Below, piece after piece: positions 21,945 through 31,200 of a DNA stretch of 32,917 nt. Location of the stretch: NCBI GenBank assembly GCA_016212185.1, contig JACRGX010000052.1, positions 1 through 32,917 of the forward strand. Reading direction: 5' to 3'. The notes beneath the pieces are model-generated. The model saw only the letters and a list, made by a program, of their open reading frames with translations, did not search any database and was not told the DNA's origin. Each line of letters begins with the position of its first letter. Within the stretch, counting starts at the first letter, position 1. Both the position numbers and the translations under genes were made by a program. The DNA is from Nitrospirota bacterium. GTDB taxonomy: Bacteria > Nitrospirota > Thermodesulfovibrionia > UBA6902 > DSMQ01.

Positions 21945-22902
21945 AAGTGGGGTCAGGTCTTTAATTTTACTATTTTGTCTTAAATATGCATAATATATCT
22001 CATGGCGAGACCGTTAAGAATAGAATACGATGGGGCTTTGTATCACATTACATCACGCGGTAATGAAAAAAAGCCCATCTATAAGGACGACACAGACCGC
22101 AATATCTTTCTTGATGCACTTCACAAGGTAAACAAGAGATACAACTGGATATGCCATGGTTATTGTCTGATGAATAACCATTACCATCTTATGATTGAAA
22201 CCCCTGACGGCAATCTTTCAAAGGGAATGCGGCAGTTGAATGGCGTATATACTCAAATATTCAACAATAAACACAACCGCGTAGGTCATATATTCCAAGG
22301 CAGATACAAGGCGATACTTATACAGAAGGAAAATCATTTGCTTGAGGTATGCCGGTATGTAGTGTTAAACCCTGTACGTGCAAAGTCCGTAGAAGGCATT
22401 AAAGATTGGAAGTGGAGCAGTTACCACGCAACAGCAGGGATTGAAAAATCTCATTCTTGTTTGACAACAGACTGGATATTAGGTCAATTTGCACAGAAGA
22501 AGGGGGCAGCGGAGAAGAAATACAGGGAATTCGTAGAGGCCGGGACAGGGGAAAAAACAATATGGGAAGATATTAAGGGTCAGAGCATTCTCGGAAGTAA
22601 TGAGTTTGTAGAAAATTTAATTGGATATGTAAAAGGACATGAGGACATTAAAGAAATACCAAAATGCCAGAGGCATATAAATAGACCTGCACTTAAAGAA
22701 ATCTTTAATAAAGAAATATCGTTGAATAAAAAATATAGGAACAAACATATAAAAGAGGCTGTTAACAAATTTGGTTACACCCAAAAGGAAGTTGCAGATT
22801 CCCTCGGATTGTTTTATACAACAATTAGCAGAATTGTAAATGATAAACAGTAAAAGTAAAGACCTGACCCCACTTCTTACAAGACCTGACCCCACTTCTT
22901 AC
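21945..22902 (+). mobile_element. RAYT transposase unit with inverted-repeat ends
   Basis: AAGTGGGGTCAGGTCTTTA at 21945-21963 is the exact inverse of TAAAGACCTGACCCCACTT at 22857-22875. They flank a single transposase gene. On the right the 22-base unit 22859-22880 (AAGACCTGACCCCACTTCTT plus AC) is repeated in tandem at 22881-22902. The unit abuts a truncated radical-SAM pseudogene on its right, consistent with insertion damage. Such boundaries fit REP-like sequences accompanying a RAYT gene. Confidence 0.8.
22002..22853 (+). CDS. REP-associated tyrosine transposase (RAYT, Y1_Tnp/HUH)
   Basis: The 283-residue protein has the typical N terminus MARPLRIEYDGALYHITSRG, the HUH motif His60-Tyr61-His62 (NNHYHLMIE) and the catalytic Tyr119 (CRYVVLNPVRA). 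FQGRYKAILI lies between them. Such enzymes cut and rejoin single-stranded hairpin DNA (REP elements) and may be domesticated. A C-terminal helix-turn-helix (about 250-283, GYTQKEVADSLGLFYTTISR) is a DnaA/HTH-like extension seen in some RAYT groups. All key residues are intact. No strong ribosome-binding site is evident before the ATG. Confidence 0.88.
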   Translation: MARPLRIEYDGALYHITSRGNEKKPIYKDDTDRNIFLDALHKVNKRYNWICHGYCLMNNHYHLMIETPDGNLSKGMRQLNGVYTQIFNNKHNRVGHIFQGRYKAILIQKENHLLEVCRYVVLNPVRAKSVEGIKDWKWSSYHATAGIEKSHSCLTTDWILGQFAQKKGAAEKKYREFVEAGTGEKTIWEDIKGQSILGSNEFVENLIGYVKGHEDIKEIPKCQRHINRPALKEIFNKEISLNKKYRNKHIKEAVNKFGYTQKEVADSLGLFYTTISRIVNDKQ

Positions 22903-22910
22903 TTCTTATT

Positions 22911-23273
22911 CTGAGAAAAACAGGGATTGCATCATACGTCTATCTGCTTTTCGGCACGCCGGCAGAGACGCTGACAGAGGCGCGGAAAACCCTTGAATTT
23001 GTCATTAACCACAAAGATGCAATAGGTTTTTTAAATCTTGCAATATTCAACATGCCTGTCTATGGGCCTGAAACAGAAAAATTTTAAACCAGCAGTTTTT
23101 ACGAAGGAGACCTTTCTCTTTATACTGATTTCTCACATCCGAAGGGGTGGGACAGAAGACTGGCGAGGCGGTTCCTTGATAATGAATTTAGAAAAAATAA
23201 GGCAGTTTCTGAAATATTAAAGAAAGACCTGCCTGTATTTACTTCCAACCACGCGCCGTTTTTTGTTCAGTAA
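22911..23273 (+). pseudogene. Radical-SAM protein C-terminal fragment (pseudogene)
   Basis: One frame runs from 22911 to a TAA at 23271-23273: LRKTGIASYVYLLFGTPAET, a LEFVINHKDAIGFLNLAIFN segment, then PVYGPETEKF. It is interrupted only by TAA at 23085-23087 and resumes TSSFYEGDLSLYTDFSHPKG. The segment resembles the C-terminal part of B12-binding/radical-SAM enzymes (GTPAETLTEARKT pattern). The CxxxCxxC cluster region and all earlier sequence are missing, and none is found left of the RAYT unit. Its last 7 bases overlap the end of rodA on the other strand. Confidence 0.7.
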
Positions 23274-24388
23274 AACAGCAGAAATCTGCGCATCCTTACG
23301 TTAATCAAAATCCCGATTGCAATGTAATTTGAAAGCAGTGCAGTGCCTCCGTAACTCATAAACGGCAGGGGCACGCCGACTACAGGCACTACGCCGAGGG
23401 TCATCCCTACATTTATGATGAAATAAAATGAAATCATATAGGTAATTCCGAGGGCCAGATACCTTCCCTCAGGATCCCGCGCCTTTTTTGCAGTATCAAA
23501 GCCCCTGAGTATGATAAAGAGATACAGCAGGAATAAAAAAACACCGCCTGTAAATCCCCATTCCTCAGCAAATGCGGAAAAAATAAAATCTGTATGCCTT
23601 TCCGGTAAAAATCTCAGCGGTCCCTGCGTCCCTTTCAAATAACCTTTGCCGAAAATTTTACCCGAACCTATGGTAATCTTTGACTGGTTTATATGATAGC
23701 TTGATCCCTGAGGGTCTGTCTTGGGGTCAATAAATGCAACCAGTCTCTGCTTTTGATAGTCTTTTAATCCTGACCAAACGATATTCCCCAAAAAAGGCAC
23801 TGAGACAAGTGCAATAATAATGGTGACTACAATGAGCTTTTTCCTGGTGCCGACAGTTAAAATCACGGAGGAAAAAATAAAAAGCAGCATCAGCCCTGTC
23901 CCGAGGTCAGGCTGTTTCAGAATCAGTATGAGGGGCAAAACAACGAAGGCAAACATCATCTGAAACAATTCTTTTAAGCCCAGAGTGTCTTTGCGCTCTG
24001 AGTCTGCAAGGTATCTTGAAATTGCCAGCACAAAACAAATCTTGAATATCTCGGAGGGTTGAAAAGAAAAAGGACCTAAGGATATCCACCTCTGTGCGCC
24101 CATGCCTATTTTGCCCGCAATAATAACAGCAACAAGCAGAATAACACTGATGACAAACAAAACATATGCAGATCTGATGAACCAGCGGTAATCAAAGCTT
24201 ATCAAAGATACAAAACACAGCATGCCTATAAAAAGCCAGAATAACTGCTTTAAATAAAATGACTGCTGACCTTCCCCGGTCAGAGAACGTGTTGCGCTGT
24301 AGATTGTCATCACGCCGATAAAAGACAATATCAGCACGGTAACAAAAATAGGCCACTCAAATTTCTTTAATGTTTCTTTGTCAAACAT
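23267..24388 (-). CDS. rodA: RodA, peptidoglycan glycosyltransferase of the elongasome
   Basis: The 373-residue SEDS-family protein has about ten membrane segments and family motifs: GAQRWISLGPFSFQPSEIFK, the catalytic-region KQPDLGTGLML, a long extracellular loop with LPERHTDFIFSAFAEEWGF, and C-terminal PVVGVPLPFMSYGGTALLSN. RodA polymerises lipid II into glycan strands for side-wall growth, together with PBP2 encoded just upstream. It is the last gene of the mre operon. It starts 60 bases after mrdA, across a gap made almost entirely of 7-8 bp repeat units. Confidence 0.96.
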   Translation of the reverse strand: MFDKETLKKFEWPIFVTVLILSFIGVMTIYSATRSLTGEGQQSFYLKQLFWLFIGMLCFVSLISFDYRWFIRSAYVLFVISVILLVAVIIAGKIGMGAQRWISLGPFSFQPSEIFKICFVLAISRYLADSERKDTLGLKELFQMMFAFVVLPLILILKQPDLGTGLMLLFIFSSVILTVGTRKKLIVVTIIIALVSVPFLGNIVWSGLKDYQKQRLVAFIDPKTDPQGSSYHINQSKITIGSGKIFGKGYLKGTQGPLRFLPERHTDFIFSAFAEEWGFTGGVFLFLLYLFIILRGFDTAKKARDPEGRYLALGITYMISFYFIINVGMTLGVVPVVGVPLPFMSYGGTALLSNYIAIGILINVRMRRFLLFY

Positions 24389-24398
24389 ACTAAAATTA

Positions 24399-24469
24399 GG
24401 ATTCGAGGATTCAAGGGTTCATGGATTCCAGTGAACTTTAGTTATAAGTTATTCGTTATTTGTTACTTG
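24399..24469. repeat. Octamer and heptamer repeats between mrdA and rodA
   Basis: Four octamers (GGATTCGA, GGATTCAA, GGGTTCAT, GGATTCCA at 24399-24430) are followed by four heptamers (TTATAAG, TTATTCG, TTATTTG, TTACTTG at 24442-24469). The mrdA stop codon (24449-24451) and its last few codons lie inside the heptamers. Confidence 0.75.
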
Positions 24470-26230
24470 ACCCCTTTGCCCCTCGGCTCCTTGAACCCTT
24501 TTCTTATAATATTCCTCAATAACCGCCTTTGCGATTGGCGCGGATGCTGTGCCTCCATGCCCCCCATGCTCTACAAAAACCGACATCGCTATCTGTGGGT
24601 CTGTGGCAGGCGCGTATGCCACAAACCACGCATGATCCCTGTAGTCGCCTGTGGGTTTTTTCCCGCCTTTTTTCTCGCTCACAACCTGAGCTGTTCCTGT
24701 TTTGCCGGCAATGCTCACAAGTTTTGAACGCGCCATGTAACCCGTGCCTCCAGGCTCTGCCACAGCGCCGGCAAGCGCATTTCTCACCGCCTCAAATGTT
24801 TCAGGCTTAAGATTGACCTCTCTAACAACCTGCGGTTTTGCGCCGGCGGCATGAATTAAATTCAGTTTATATAATTTCCCGTTATTTGCAACAGCAGAGA
24901 TAAGCCGCGCCATCTGCACAGGGGTCGCAGATACATACCCCTGTCCGATTGCTGTATTAAACGTCTCACCTATGTACCACTGCTCTTTTTTTATTTTATA
25001 TTTCCAAGCAGTGGACGGCACAATGCCTGATTTCTCCTCGGCAAGGTTAATGCCCGCTGCTTCTCCAAGCCCGAAGGCTGAGGCGTAATCCGCTATTTTA
25101 TCAATACCTGTCTTTCTTCCTGCCTCATAGAAAAAGACGTCGCAAGATTCAACTATTGCCCTTTTAAATGCAATTACGCCATGCCCCTTCTTTCTCCAGC
25201 ACTTAAATAAATGCGAGCCCAGATAAAGACCACCCCTGCAGACCGCTTTTGTCTCGTCTGTTAATTTGCCCTGCTCCCGCCCCGCAATGGCAGTAATAAT
25301 TTTAAATGTAGAACCCGGCGGATACTGACTCTGAAGCGCCCTGTTAAGAAGCGGTTTCTTAGGGTCGTTTACAACCGCTTCCCAGTCTTCGTATTTTATG
25401 CCTCTGGCAAAAAGGTTCGGGTCAAAAGAAGGCGCGCTCGCAAGCACGAGTATGTCGCCTGTGTTTGGATCAAGCGCAACAACTGCGCCTGCTTTATTCT
25501 TCAGCAGCTCCTCGGCTATTACCTGAAGGTCCATGTCAATAGTGAGCTTTATATCATTCCCCTTTACCGGTCCTTTCTCTCCAAATGCCCTTACCTCCCG
25601 GCCTGTTGCATCAACCTCAATAATCCTCTCGCCTGCAACGCCACGCAGGTATTTATCATATATCTTCTCAAGCCCCCACTGACCTATGAATGCGCTCTTA
25701 GGCACATCCCTGAAATCAGGACTTTTTGCCTGTTTAGGAGTCAATCTGCCGAGATAGCCGATAACGTGGCTTGCCACAGATCCATAAATATATTCCCTGC
25801 CTGTTTCAACATCTATCTGCACGCCGGGAAAATCAAGCCTTCTTGCCTCAACCTTTACAACTTCTTCCCATGAAATATTCTCTTTTATTTTTACTGGTTC
25901 AAAAGGATTCACAGCACTGTCAAGCCTGCCCTTAACCGCCGTGGGATTAAGCCCCAAAAGATTACACAAGGCCGCCAATGTCTCCGGGTCACTTGTTTCT
26001 TCTCTGACAAGCGATATGTCATAGGATGGGATGTTTTTCACGAGAGGTTTATTGTTTCTGTCATAAATTATGCCGCGCGGGGCAGGCACTTTTATAGTTC
26101 TTAATCTGTTGGATTCCGCAATTGTCTTATACTCATCGCCCTTTATAATCTGCAGATAAAAAAGCCTTAAAAGAAAGATTGCAAAGACAAGAATAATTAT
26201 ATAAGCGCCTGCTGCGATCCTCTTATCCAT
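24449..26230 (-). CDS. mrdA: Penicillin-binding protein 2 (elongasome transpeptidase)
   Basis: The 593-residue protein has an N-terminal membrane anchor (about 5-25), a dimerisation domain with PRGIIYDRNNKPL, and a transpeptidase domain with the nucleophile Ser307 in PGSTFK, Ser362 in SCD and Lys510 in KTGTAQ. It crosslinks peptidoglycan at the side wall in partnership with RodA. The gene order mreB-mreC-mreD-mrdA-rodA is the classic arrangement. The last 15 or so residues (QGAEGQRGQVTNNE) are encoded by short repeat-like DNA (GGGTTCAAGG-type and heptamers) and are probably a dispensable tail. Confidence 0.96.
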   Translation of the reverse strand: MDKRIAAGAYIIILVFAIFLLRLFYLQIIKGDEYKTIAESNRLRTIKVPAPRGIIYDRNNKPLVKNIPSYDISLVREETSDPETLAALCNLLGLNPTAVKGRLDSAVNPFEPVKIKENISWEEVVKVEARRLDFPGVQIDVETGREYIYGSVASHVIGYLGRLTPKQAKSPDFRDVPKSAFIGQWGLEKIYDKYLRGVAGERIIEVDATGREVRAFGEKGPVKGNDIKLTIDMDLQVIAEELLKNKAGAVVALDPNTGDILVLASAPSFDPNLFARGIKYEDWEAVVNDPKKPLLNRALQSQYPPGSTFKIITAIAGREQGKLTDETKAVCRGGLYLGSHLFKCWRKKGHGVIAFKRAIVESCDVFFYEAGRKTGIDKIADYASAFGLGEAAGINLAEEKSGIVPSTAWKYKIKKEQWYIGETFNTAIGQGYVSATPVQMARLISAVANNGKLYKLNLIHAAGAKPQVVREVNLKPETFEAVRNALAGAVAEPGGTGYMARSKLVSIAGKTGTAQVVSEKKGGKKPTGDYRDHAWFVAYAPATDPQIAMSVFVEHGGHGGTASAPIAKAVIEEYYKKRVQGAEGQRGQVTNNE

Positions 26231-26282
26231 TTTTTAAAAAAGGTTCTTCAGGCATTCCTGTGAATACCCCTTATGTCCCCCT

Positions 26283-26308
26283 CTCACTTCTCACTTCTCA
26301 CTTCTCAG
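26283..26308. repeat. Heptamer repeat at the mreD stop codon
   Basis: CTCACTT occurs three times in tandem (26283-26303) followed by CTCAG. Read on the gene strand the unit is AAGTGAG, and the mreD stop codon TGA (26298-26300) lies inside one unit. Confidence 0.8.
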
Positions 26309-26759
26309 TTACCAGTTTAATCACAGGATACAGGATTATGCCTACCAATGTTGTATAAACAACCTGCAAGATTGACGGCATCCATGTTCTCTCTGCAAAG
26401 GATATTCCGGCAACCTGTGAGAAACAGATATAAATCAAAAGATTATCAAGCACAGAGAGAATAAGAACCAGAGCCGTATTTAATAAAAAATTCCAGTCAA
26501 AGAATTTTTCTCTTACTGAGGCAGAAAGATAGCCTGCAAACGCCTTACTGAGCATATTAGGCCCAAGGACAAACCCGCCGGCAGAGTCAATAATCATGCC
26601 GGTCAAGGCGCCGAACGCTATCCCTTTTATCCCTCTGTCTCTGACGGAATAAAGACATACGAGGACCAGCACAATGTCAGGTTTTACACCTGTAAAGAGT
26701 TTGGCTTGTATCACTATGGCCAAGAAAGCTGCAGCAAGATAAACCAAAAAAGTTTTCAT
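26298..26759 (-). CDS. mreD: MreD, rod-shape membrane protein
   Basis: The 153-residue protein has about five membrane segments. It matches MreD in length, composition and position: FLVYLAAAFLAIVIQAKLF at the start, KPDIVLVLVCLYSVRDRG, then GIAFGALTGMIIDSAGGFVL. MreD is an inner-membrane member of the Rod complex that acts with MreC to activate PBP2-RodA. It lies between mreC and mrdA. The final codons run directly into a heptamer repeat. Confidence 0.93.
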   Translation of the reverse strand: MKTFLVYLAAAFLAIVIQAKLFTGVKPDIVLVLVCLYSVRDRGIKGIAFGALTGMIIDSAGGFVLGPNMLSKAFAGYLSASVREKFFDWNFLLNTALVLILSVLDNLLIYICFSQVAGISFAERTWMPSILQVVYTTLVGIILYPVIKLVTEK

Positions 26760-26776
26760 CCCTATAACATTTTACC

Positions 26777-26804
26777 GATCACTGTTCACCGATTACCGTT
26801 CACC
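26777..26804. repeat. Heptamer repeat at the mreC stop codon
   Basis: GATCACT, GTTCACC, GATTACC and GTTCACC lie in 7-base register (26777-26804). The mreC stop codon (26800-26802) lies in the last unit. These fill most of the 40-base gap to mreD. Confidence 0.7.
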
Positions 26805-27603
26805 GTTTGAGGATTGACACTTCCCTCACCTTGCTTAAATTCTGCATTGGAATAACCTCTATGTACTGGAAAAGACCATAGCCTTTTTTGATAACCTTTG
26901 AGACATAACCGGCCTGAATCCCCTCCGGGTATATGCCGTCAAGCCCGGATGTAATAACTATTTCCCCTACGCTTACTTCTTCTTCCTGCGGCACATATTT
27001 TACAATACACCTGTCCGTGCCCTTGCCTTCAAGGATTCCTTCCAGATTAAGCGACTGGAACCTTACAGCTACGGATGAATTCACGTCTGTTATCTGGATG
27101 ATATTCGCCGTGTCTTTCAAAACCCTGTGAACCCTTCCGACAATGCCTGAAGCCGTAACCGCAACCATATTCTTATTAATGCCTTTTTCAGACCCCTTGT
27201 TTATCCAGAGAATTTGAAACCAGTTGGCAGGGTCTCTTGCAATAATCCCGGCTGACGTGACATAATCCTGACGCCCTGATTTTAGCTCAAGCAAATCCCT
27301 CAGCCTTTTATTCTCTGCCTGCGTCTCAGCAAATTTGTTCCTCTCCTGCTCAAGTTCCCTTATCTTCTCCCCGAGATTCCGGATTTCATCTGCCTTGTCT
27401 AAGCCCGGGAAATACCTCTCAAAAAGGTTTTTGATTCCTGAGGACATGGAAGAACTCGCAAGTTCAATGCTTTTCAGCGGAAAGATTAAAAAATCAAATG
27501 CAGGATAAAATCCGGCGCTGACCTTAATGCCCTGATACGTAAGCAGTGTAATAATCAAAAGAACCACAAACAGAAATGCAAGGAATCTTTTCTTTAGCGG
27601 CAT
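26800..27603 (-). CDS. mreC: MreC, rod-shape periplasmic scaffold
   Basis: The 267-residue protein has one N-terminal membrane segment (about 7-24), a coiled coil (about 70-110, IRNLGEKIRELEQERNKF) and two beta-barrel domains. Family landmarks include INKGSEKGINKNMVAVTASG, GIVGRVHRV and the C-terminal VITSGLDGIYPEGIQAGYVS. MreC bridges cytoplasmic MreB to the periplasmic PBP2 transpeptidase and controls its activation. It follows mreB by 39 bases. Confidence 0.96.
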   Translation of the reverse strand: MPLKKRFLAFLFVVLLIITLLTYQGIKVSAGFYPAFDFLIFPLKSIELASSSMSSGIKNLFERYFPGLDKADEIRNLGEKIRELEQERNKFAETQAENKRLRDLLELKSGRQDYVTSAGIIARDPANWFQILWINKGSEKGINKNMVAVTASGIVGRVHRVLKDTANIIQITDVNSSVAVRFQSLNLEGILEGKGTDRCIVKYVPQEEEVSVGEIVITSGLDGIYPEGIQAGYVSKVIKKGYGLFQYIEVIPMQNLSKVREVSILKR

Positions 27604-27642
27604 TTTACTCTAAGATCACAGACATAGCGGCGTCTGCGATAT

Positions 27643-28671
<1,029 letters not shown>

Positions 28672-29097
28672 TCAGCCCCCTTTACTTTCCTCTATAACCA
28701 GAGTTTTTGCAATCTCATCGCCGAATCTCGTACCCTTTTCACTGCCTATGATAAGAAGACTTTCCAATATCACTATAGCTGCAGGAAATATAAAACCAAT
28801 CAGCGGTATGATACCCATCAGGATATATCCAACCGCAAGCGGGAAATTCCTGATTACCGACTCCCTGAAAGTGCAGGCCTGCATTGTTTCCTGAAAGACA
28901 ACCCTGAGCCCGATTATGCGCTTCCCTACGCTTCTTCCCTCAAACAAGCCGTCGCATATCAGGATATAAGCCAGCCCTGCAAAATAACCTATTTTCGGTA
29001 ATACTTCAAGCAATGCAACAGCTATGATAACATCAATGCTTTTGGCTATCACCCTATTTAACATATTGGCTTTTGATAAGGGCGCCGGGGCATTCAT
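28672..29097 (-). CDS. RDD-family membrane protein
   Basis: About 141 residues from the ATG at 29097; a TTG at 29115 would add six residues, and neither start has a clear ribosome-binding site. The order is the RDD pattern: a first helix beginning NRVIAKSIDVIIAVALLEVL with the R...D pair, then GLFEGRSVGKRIIGLRVV, then a hydrophobic pair (LAVGYILMGIIPLIGFIFPA) and a conserved GTRFGDEIAKTLVI end. RDD proteins are small integral membrane proteins of mostly unknown function, sometimes transporter-like. The gene lies between the TPR gene and mreB, so it belongs to the same operon. Confidence 0.85.
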   Translation of the reverse strand: MNAPAPLSKANMLNRVIAKSIDVIIAVALLEVLPKIGYFAGLAYILICDGLFEGRSVGKRIIGLRVVFQETMQACTFRESVIRNFPLAVGYILMGIIPLIGFIFPAAIVILESLLIIGSEKGTRFGDEIAKTLVIEESKGG

Positions 29098-29130
29098 TGT
29101 TAGACATACTAACAAAAAGGCAGGTATATT

Positions 29131-30171
29131 TCAAGGCAGATTTACAGGGAAACCCTTGCCCGTTTCAAGCGCTCTGAATAAGCCTTCCACATATCCTTTT
29201 TCAACCCCAAACCCATAAAAATCCGCACACTTCAAGGATTTCAAAAACGCCCTTTTTGCTTTTTCCGTTCTGCCTCTCAGGTACTCCAGTTCTCCCATGC
29301 CTAACATGCAGTAAATCTCCCCTCTCGGGTCTTTTGTTTTCCTGAAAAGTATCTCAGCCTCTTTAAATTTTCCAGCGGCTTTTTCAAGTTTGCCGAGTAT
29401 CTTGTAAGTTGTGCCCATGCTCCAAAGTGTATAGGCATAACTTACCCTGTCACCAATTTTTTTATACAAAGATGACGCCTTGTTAAAAAACTCTAAAGCC
29501 TTTTTATGATCATTATTCATCCGTCTTGCATTCCCAAGACCGCAGTATGAATAAGCAAGCCCGAAGGTGTCTTTTAATTCTTTAAAGTTTTTATTTGCCA
29601 TTGTGTAATATTTTTCCGAGTCTCTGAATCTTTCTGCAATCCTTGAGCAGCCTCCAAGCCCGCAGTATGAATAACCTATCCCTGCCCTGTCCTTAATGCC
29701 TTTGAATTTCTTAAGCGCAGAATGAAATGTCCTGAGGGCTTTTTTTATGTCGCCTTTAATCCTGTAAGTCCCTGCCTCTGCCCACAGGGAAAATGCAATG
29801 CCTTTTTTGTCGCCGGGGGATTGATAGATTTTATGCGCTTCCCTGATTTGTAACAGAGCGGCTCTCCAGCTGCCGAGCGCCCTGTCGCAAAGACCGGTTC
29901 CTGCAAGCGCATCCGCCTCTGATGCCTTATCTTCCAAAACCTCGGCAATCTCAAGCCCCTGCTTGTAGTAAGTTTTTGCAATTGTAAACTCACCCATAGC
30001 CCGCAATGTGTCGGCTATGGCAAGATGACAGTCAAGAATGCCTGTAAAATTATTATCGCGTTTGAAAGATTCAAGCGCCTTTTTGTATAACTCAACCGCC
30101 CTGCCGTATTCGGCAGACGCCCTGTATTTTTCAGCTTTTTTTAAAAAAATTCCTGCCGGGCTCACCCGCAC
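29131..30171 (-). CDS. TPR-repeat protein
   Basis: The GTG at 30171 overlaps the end of rpe by 10 bases; an in-frame GTG two codons later is the alternative. The 346-residue product consists almost wholly of about eight 40-residue TPRs of the LGN/TPR_12 style, such as FTGILDCHLAIADTLRAMGE, GLAYSYCGLGNARRMNNDHK and YAYTLWSMGTTYKILGKLEK. No signal peptide or other domain is visible, so it is a cytoplasmic scaffold candidate. Its place ahead of mreB suggests coexpression with cell-shape genes, but a functional link is unproven. Confidence 0.85.
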   Translation of the reverse strand: MRVSPAGIFLKKAEKYRASAEYGRAVELYKKALESFKRDNNFTGILDCHLAIADTLRAMGEFTIAKTYYKQGLEIAEVLEDKASEADALAGTGLCDRALGSWRAALLQIREAHKIYQSPGDKKGIAFSLWAEAGTYRIKGDIKKALRTFHSALKKFKGIKDRAGIGYSYCGLGGCSRIAERFRDSEKYYTMANKNFKELKDTFGLAYSYCGLGNARRMNNDHKKALEFFNKASSLYKKIGDRVSYAYTLWSMGTTYKILGKLEKAAGKFKEAEILFRKTKDPRGEIYCMLGMGELEYLRGRTEKAKRAFLKSLKCADFYGFGVEKGYVEGLFRALETGKGFPVNLP

Positions 30172-30815
30172 TTTTTCCTTACCGTCTTTACCACCCCTGC
30201 ATAATCCTTTGAGCCGTAGAAGGCATTGCCCATCACTAAAATATCAGCACCGGCTTTAACAACATCTCCGGCATTATCCGTATTTACCCCGCCGTCAACC
30301 TCTATCTCAACCTTCAGCTTATTTTTTTTGATAATCTCCTTAAGCATTCTGAGTTTATTAAGAGTCTGCGGTATAAATTCCTGCCCGCCAAAGCCCGGAT
30401 TCACAGACATCAGAATCACCATGTCCACCTCAGGCAGAATAAAGTCAAGGATGTTAAGAGGAGTTGCAGGGTTAAGGGACACGCCTGCCTTTGCCCCGCA
30501 GGTCTTTATATAATTTATGCTCCTGTGTAAATGAGTAGACGCCTCTGCATGCACGCTTATTATGTCAGAGCCTGCCTTTACAAATGCATCTATGTACTTG
30601 TCCGGGTCTTCAATCATAAGATGCACGTCAAGCGGTATGCCGGCAGCCTTCTTGATTGATTTAACAACAGGCGGTCCTATTGTTATGTTCGGGACAAAAT
30701 GCCCATCCATCACATCAACATGGATTAAATCCGCACCGGCCTTCTCAGCCGCCTTTATCTCCTCCCCAAGCCGTGAAAAATCCGCCGAAAGAATAGAAGG
30801 TGCAATCTTTACCAT
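30162..30815 (-). CDS. rpe: Ribulose-phosphate 3-epimerase
   Basis: The ATG at 30815 follows AAAGGAGG by about 5 bases; an in-frame ATG 27 bases earlier is not supported. The 217-residue TIM-barrel protein has all family motifs: APSILSADFSRLGEEI, the metal-binding His/Asp of HVDVMDGHFVPN, DVHLMIEDP, MSVNPGFGGQEFI and the second metal Asp in EVDGGVN. It interconverts ribulose 5-phosphate and xylulose 5-phosphate in the pentose phosphate pathway. It is the first gene of the rpe-TPR-RDD-mre run. Confidence 0.97.
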   Translation of the reverse strand: MVKIAPSILSADFSRLGEEIKAAEKAGADLIHVDVMDGHFVPNITIGPPVVKSIKKAAGIPLDVHLMIEDPDKYIDAFVKAGSDIISVHAEASTHLHRSINYIKTCGAKAGVSLNPATPLNILDFILPEVDMVILMSVNPGFGGQEFIPQTLNKLRMLKEIIKKNKLKVEIEVDGGVNTDNAGDVVKAGADILVMGNAFYGSKDYAGVVKTVRKKCG

Positions 30816-30876
30816 AAAACCTCCTTTAAAATTTAGTTGCAACTTACAGTAATGAAACTAAAAAAAATACTTTAAA

Positions 30877-31142
30877 CATAAGGCATGGACACATGAAAAA
30901 GCTTTAGGGCAACACCTTGAAGTCATGTTGCTTTTTAATACAGAGTTCTTAGCAAAAGCCTTAAATATTTGCAACATGACATTGATATTCCCTGCGGCAA
31001 GACCGCAGGGAATCTAATGTTAGGAATTTCTTCATCATATTCGCTCGCTTAACTCCGTGGCAAGACCACGGGGAATACGCTCGCTATTCATTTAATAATT
31101 TCTGTTGCTTTCTAAAGCGTTTGAAGGTGTCTATGCCTTATG
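30877..31142 (+). ncRNA. Two-stem dispersed element, copy D with inserted hairpins
   Basis: The outer stem pairs CATAAGGCATGGACAC (from 30877) with GTGTCTATGCCTTATG (ending 31142), one mismatch in 16 counting G-U as paired. GCTTTAGGGCAACACC follows. The inner stem GTCATGTTGC (30922-30931) pairs perfectly with 30971-30980 around a 39-base loop. Relative to A-C, about 105 extra bases are inserted after the inner stem. They contain two related hairpins, CCTGCGGcaagaCCGCAGG (about 30987-31013) and CCGTGGcaagaCCACGG (31055-31071). The element fills the 385-base gap between gatA and rpe. No gene is visible here. Confidence 0.65.
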
Positions 31143-31200
31143 TCAATCTCACTGCTCCAAGGTATTTATACCTTATAACGGTTTTTTTGAGTAATCCATT

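Noticed and set aside
31148-31190. Hairpin AGGTA-TTTA-TACCT with a following T-run as the gatA terminator
   Set aside because: The T-run follows the hairpin on the plus strand, the wrong direction for gatA, and the stem is short.
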